From Chrysomallon squamiferum (lineage: Eukaryota; Mollusca; Gastropoda; Neomphalida; Peltospiridae), in contig CM022667.1 of NCBI GenBank assembly GCA_012295275.1, positions 19,808,410 to 19,872,409 of the forward strand: a DNA stretch of 64,000 nt. The letters run 5' to 3'. The position numbers were made by a program, and so were the translations under genes. Below the pieces are notes generated by a model. It ran no database searches, was not told the origin of the DNA, and saw only the letters and a list, made by a program, of their open reading frames with translations. Below, one piece after another: positions 63,501-64,000 of this stretch. Each line of letters opens with the position of its first letter. Position 1 is the stretch's first letter.

Positions 63501-64000
63501 AATTGGCTGCATGAATTATGATTGTAATATTGTATATATTGTTGGGAATTTGTGGCTATTCTTTTACACATATGCACATGCACACAGAGTTGTTATAATT
63601 TATGAATATTATCAAAGACTTTTTTTTAATTTTCAGGTGTTTCACTTGGGTCAGCAGAATCGTGCCACTGCAACAACCAACATGAATGAACATTCCTCCA
63701 GATCACACGCTCTGCTGTGCATCACAGTCACTGGAGTCAACAAAACCACCAACACAAAGTCAATAGGTGAGTTTATTTCAACAAAACCACCAACACAAAG
63801 TCAATAAGTGAGCTTATTTCAACAAAACCACCAACACAAAGTCAATAGGTGAGTTTAATTCAACAAAACCACCAACACAAAGTCAATAGGTGAGTTTATT
63901 TCAACAAAACCACCAACACAAAGTCAATAGGTGAGTTTATTTCAACAAAACCACCAACACAAAGTCAATAGGTGAGTTTATTTCAACAAAACCACCAACA
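43247..64000 (+). CDS. KIFC3: KIFC3-like kinesin-14 (C-terminal motor), 16 exons, 3' end outside window
   Basis: A minus-end-directed microtubule motor of the kinesin-14 family. Sixteen exons join with matching phases into about 767 residues: a short Ser/Pro-rich N-terminus with a basic TPKKLK (1-61), a long coiled coil (about 65-540), the neck ([20 protein letters not shown]), then the motor opening with [12 protein letters not shown] near 545. Visible motor motifs are [29 protein letters not shown] with the ATP P-loop at 629-636, [26 protein letters not shown] and switch I NEHSSRSH at 740-747. Order and wording match animal KIFC3 closely, and better than KIFC1. Switch II (DLAGSE) and the C-terminus lie beyond 64000. 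KIFC3 is known for apical and adherens-junction transport and minus-end cargo movement; that role here is inferred. The start Met is the first in its exon; upstream coding exons cannot be excluded. Confidence 0.93.
43641..43680 (+). CDS. KIFC3: KIFC3 exon 2
   Basis: Acceptor tttttttatttcag, donor AAG|gtaaga, 40 nt. It completes the split Ser codon and encodes [13 protein letters not shown]. The TPKKLK stretch is basic and NLS-like. Ends in phase 0. Confidence 0.65.
43700..44842 (+). repeat. Intron 2 with a decayed inverted-repeat element
   Basis: At about 44240-44262 ggcaccaaaccatttattcg is the approximate reverse complement of ggataaatggttcggtacct at about 44712-44731. Next to these arms lie two similar segments (ctggatttgccagatttcta near 44291; ctgggttttccagatttcca near 44686). 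This suggests a degenerate DNA-transposon or MITE-like insertion about 500 bp long. Confidence 0.45.
44843..44960 (+). CDS. KIFC3: KIFC3 exon 3
   Basis: Acceptor tttttattcag, donor TCAG|gtagga, 118 nt, phase 0 to 1. It encodes a Ser/Thr/Pro/Asn-rich, probably disordered stretch (for example [19 protein letters not shown]). Confidence 0.75.
45345..45425. repeat. (TA)n flanked by imperfect inverted repeats
   Basis: The arm aaatttagtctctttatta on the left and taataaagactaaatttaa on the right are reverse complements apart from two bases. About 30 bp of TA lie between. It would form a long hairpin in RNA or DNA. Confidence 0.85.
48685..48810 (+). CDS. Possible cassette exon or foreign fragment in KIFC3 intron 3
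   Basis: An acceptor-like aatatttgacaaaaatcag precedes 126 nt, open in the frame set by exon 3, ending GCAG|gtacga. Start and end are both phase 1, so it could be inserted between exons 3 and 4 without shifting the frame. It would add 42 residues with four Cys, including CACGTV and FGPCVSNC. That is unlike a kinesin and more like a piece of an extracellular Cys-rich module. The whole stretch 48420-48830 is CpG-rich inside a CpG-poor intron, and the opposite strand is also open for about 115 codons. A recent insertion or nested gene fragment is as likely as a true exon. Confidence 0.25.
50035..50215. repeat. (GAT)n, (TTC)n and (TTA)n cluster
   Basis: GGT/GAT repeats at 50035-50120, about 18 TTC units at 50140-50193, then TTA. 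(ATC)n recurs at 50707-50735. Confidence 0.9.
51265..51450. repeat. Diverged 103-bp tandem duplication
   Basis: Both halves share tcaaattgattttat, gatcatgaaaaa, aacaaagaaattt and catctaagactga (with changes). Copy starts are about 51265 and 51368. Confidence 0.8.
54745..56232 (+). repeat. 25-bp minisatellite ending exactly at the exon-4 splice acceptor
   Basis: The unit combines tgtacattatgtgtttytat and tacac. From about 55450 to 56232 it is almost pure (about 31 copies). From 54745 to 55450 it alternates with a longer block starting catccagtcagtgtacagaa. The array stops at tgtgtttctattacag, the true acceptor of exon 4, so the acceptor is itself a repeat unit with cac changed to cag. The longer block resembles the start of exon 4 (cgtccagtccatgttc). 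Because 25 is not a multiple of three and the unit has few stops, all three frames are open over hundreds of bases; the 257-codon frame is an artefact. Confidence 0.95.
56233..56327 (+). CDS. KIFC3: KIFC3 exon 4 (start of coiled coil)
   Basis: 95 nt, phase 1 to 0, acceptor tttctattacag, donor ACG|gtaaaa. It completes an Ala codon with the G left by exon 3. Encodes [19 protein letters not shown] and onward, where the heptad pattern begins. Confidence 0.86.
56540..56732 (+). CDS. KIFC3: KIFC3 exon 5 (coiled coil)
   Basis: 193 nt, acceptor tttgttttcag, donor CAGG|gttaga, phase 0 to 1. Charged heptad sequence with [20 protein letters not shown] and [17 protein letters not shown]. Confidence 0.93.
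57036..57295 (+). CDS. KIFC3: KIFC3 exon 6 (coiled coil)
   Basis: 260 nt, acceptor tttttgtttgcag, donor GAG|gtagat, phase 1 to 0. Long heptad run including [20 protein letters not shown] and [18 protein letters not shown]. Confidence 0.93.
57775..57936 (+). CDS. KIFC3: KIFC3 exon 7 (coiled coil)
   Basis: 162 nt, acceptor ctgctgatttgcag, donor AAG|gtgaga, phase 0 to 0. Contains a Gly/Thr-rich break ([10 protein letters not shown]), then [19 protein letters not shown]. Confidence 0.92.
58435..58852 (+). repeat. KIFC3: 60-bp array duplicating the acceptor and start of exon 8, seven copies
   Basis: Each copy holds tgtctaaacagttttgtgtt, tgttttcag and the exon start agtttgcaggaagacaacga. Copies begin at 58435, 58495, 58555, 58615, 58675, 58733 and 58793; the last is the one fused to the full exon. 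Copy 1 has lost the acceptor (caaag), copy 2 has a T to G change in the pyrimidine tract, and copy 5 has a 2-bp deletion. The unit is a multiple of three and open in the exon frame. Confidence 0.95.
58822..59025 (+). CDS. KIFC3: KIFC3 exon 8 (coiled coil)
   Basis: 204 nt, phase 0 to 0, with acceptor tttgttttcag in the last copy of the 60-bp array and donor GAA|gtcagt. Encodes [20 protein letters not shown] and onward to [15 protein letters not shown] second in-frame AG nine bases in (agtttgcag|gaagac) could drop three residues. An acceptor at 58762 would instead add 20 residues in frame. Confidence 0.9.
59085..59265. repeat. Degenerate tandem repeat with ataatttataaataattt
   Basis: About four diverged copies of 40-45 bp in KIFC3 intron 8, well away from either splice site. 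Confidence 0.75.
59525..59668 (+). CDS. KIFC3: KIFC3 exon 9 (coiled coil)
   Basis: 144 nt, acceptor cttggtgttttcaag, donor AAG|gtttat, phase 0 to 0. Encodes [20 protein letters not shown] and onward to [11 protein letters not shown]. The reading is open further left, to 59433 and an earlier attacag, but that part is low-complexity and poorly charged, so the nearer acceptor was chosen. Confidence 0.82.
60179..60457 (+). CDS. KIFC3: KIFC3 exon 10 (coiled coil)
   Basis: 279 nt, acceptor ccttttaaacattag, donor GAG|gtacac, phase 0 to 0. Contains [19 protein letters not shown], matching the segment before the neck in vertebrate KIFC3 (LxxxYxxLxRQVxxFP). Confidence 0.94.
60887..60998 (+). CDS. KIFC3: KIFC3 exon 11 (neck)
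   Basis: 112 nt, acceptor tgtctattccaag, donor AAAG|gtttca, phase 0 to 1. Encodes [20 protein letters not shown], the conserved KIFC3 neck that couples coiled coil to motor and helps set minus-end direction in kinesin-14. Confidence 0.95.
61484..61665 (+). CDS. KIFC3: KIFC3 exon 12 (start of motor)
   Basis: 182 nt, acceptor gtttttttctcacag, donor GAA|gtaaga, phase 1 to 0. Opens with [12 protein letters not shown]. Contains [20 protein letters not shown] and FELDRVF. Confidence 0.97.
62082..62186 (+). CDS. KIFC3: KIFC3 exon 13 (P-loop)
   Basis: 105 nt, acceptor tttgtgatttcag, donor GAG|gtaaaa, phase 0 to 0. Encodes [20 protein letters not shown] followed by TYTME. The P-loop is GQTGSGKT. Confidence 0.98.
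62617..62747 (+). CDS. KIFC3: KIFC3 exon 14
   Basis: 131 nt, acceptor attgtgactatcag, donor CAG|gtatca, phase 0 to 2. Encodes [20 protein letters not shown] and [12 protein letters not shown], the beta-sheet core around loop 5 to loop 8 of the motor. Confidence 0.97.
63175..63292 (+). CDS. KIFC3: KIFC3 exon 15
   Basis: 118 nt, acceptor ctgttactttacag, donor AAG|gtagta, phase 2 to 0. Encodes [20 protein letters not shown] and [19 protein letters not shown]. Confidence 0.97.
63637..63766 (+). CDS. KIFC3: KIFC3 exon 16 (switch I)
   Basis: 130 nt, acceptor tttaattttcag, donor ATAG|gtgagt, phase 0 to 1. Encodes switch I NEHSSRSH and the strand [19 protein letters not shown]. The next exon, outside the window, should begin with the KLNLVDLAGSE region. 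The last 29 bases belong to a tandem array. Confidence 0.96.
63738..64000 (+). repeat. KIFC3: 41-bp array duplicating the end of exon 16 and its donor, at least six copies
   Basis: The unit caacaaaaccaccaacacaa then agtcaataggtgagtttatt repeats every 41 bp from 63738 (start points 63738, 63779, 63820, 63861, 63902, 63943, 63984) and leaves the window. Each copy keeps a GT donor (63767, 63808, 63849, 63890, 63931, 63972), five of the six as a full ag|gtgagt; copy 2 reads aagtgagc. Confidence 0.96.

Overview
This is AT-rich animal nuclear DNA. Small coding exons with GT-AG introns sit in a sea of microsatellites, minisatellites and poly-A/T tracts. The only protein I can name is a metazoan C-terminal-motor kinesin (kinesin-14, KIFC3-like). 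The repeat load, long introns and patchy CpG depletion resemble a mollusc or other lophotrochozoan, but that placement is inference; nothing in the window fixes the species. I see no bacterial-type genes, CRISPR array, tRNA or rRNA.

Layout. (1) Positions 1-869, minus strand: the 5' coding end of an unidentified gene. One exon encodes a signal peptide and the next (running off the left edge) a glutamine-rich segment. A strong 3' splice site just upstream of the ATG means the 5'UTR continues in an upstream exon; the best candidate is near 20,975-21,200. Positions 870-20,974 would then be a huge 5'UTR intron full of tandem arrays (25, 45, 55, 28, 22, 50 and 16 bp units) and (AAT)n tracts. (2) About 20.5-43.0 kb: no confident gene. 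This stretch is rich in CpG, unlike both flanks, and reads as intergenic/promoter DNA between two divergently transcribed genes. It holds a 43-bp minisatellite, a 44-bp perfect palindrome, a 340-bp dispersed duplication and several minus-strand splice-donor motifs. (3) 43,230-64,000, plus strand: a KIFC3-like kinesin with 16 exons in phase, about 767 residues: short N-terminus, long coiled coil, neck, then the motor through P-loop and switch I. The gene leaves the window just before switch II.

The most unusual signals are in the kinesin gene. Three separate tandem arrays each contain an exon-intron junction: a 1.5-kb array of 25-bp units running into the acceptor of exon 4, seven 60-bp copies of the acceptor plus start of exon 8, and at least six 41-bp copies of the end of exon 16 plus its donor. 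They multiply splice sites next to the true ones, and the exon-8 array can add 20-residue blocks in frame. The second strong signal is the CpG map: sample 960-bp blocks counted by eye contain 2 CpG (left intron), 39 CpG (middle) and 1 CpG (kinesin intron), as expected if gene bodies are methylated in the germ line and the middle is not.
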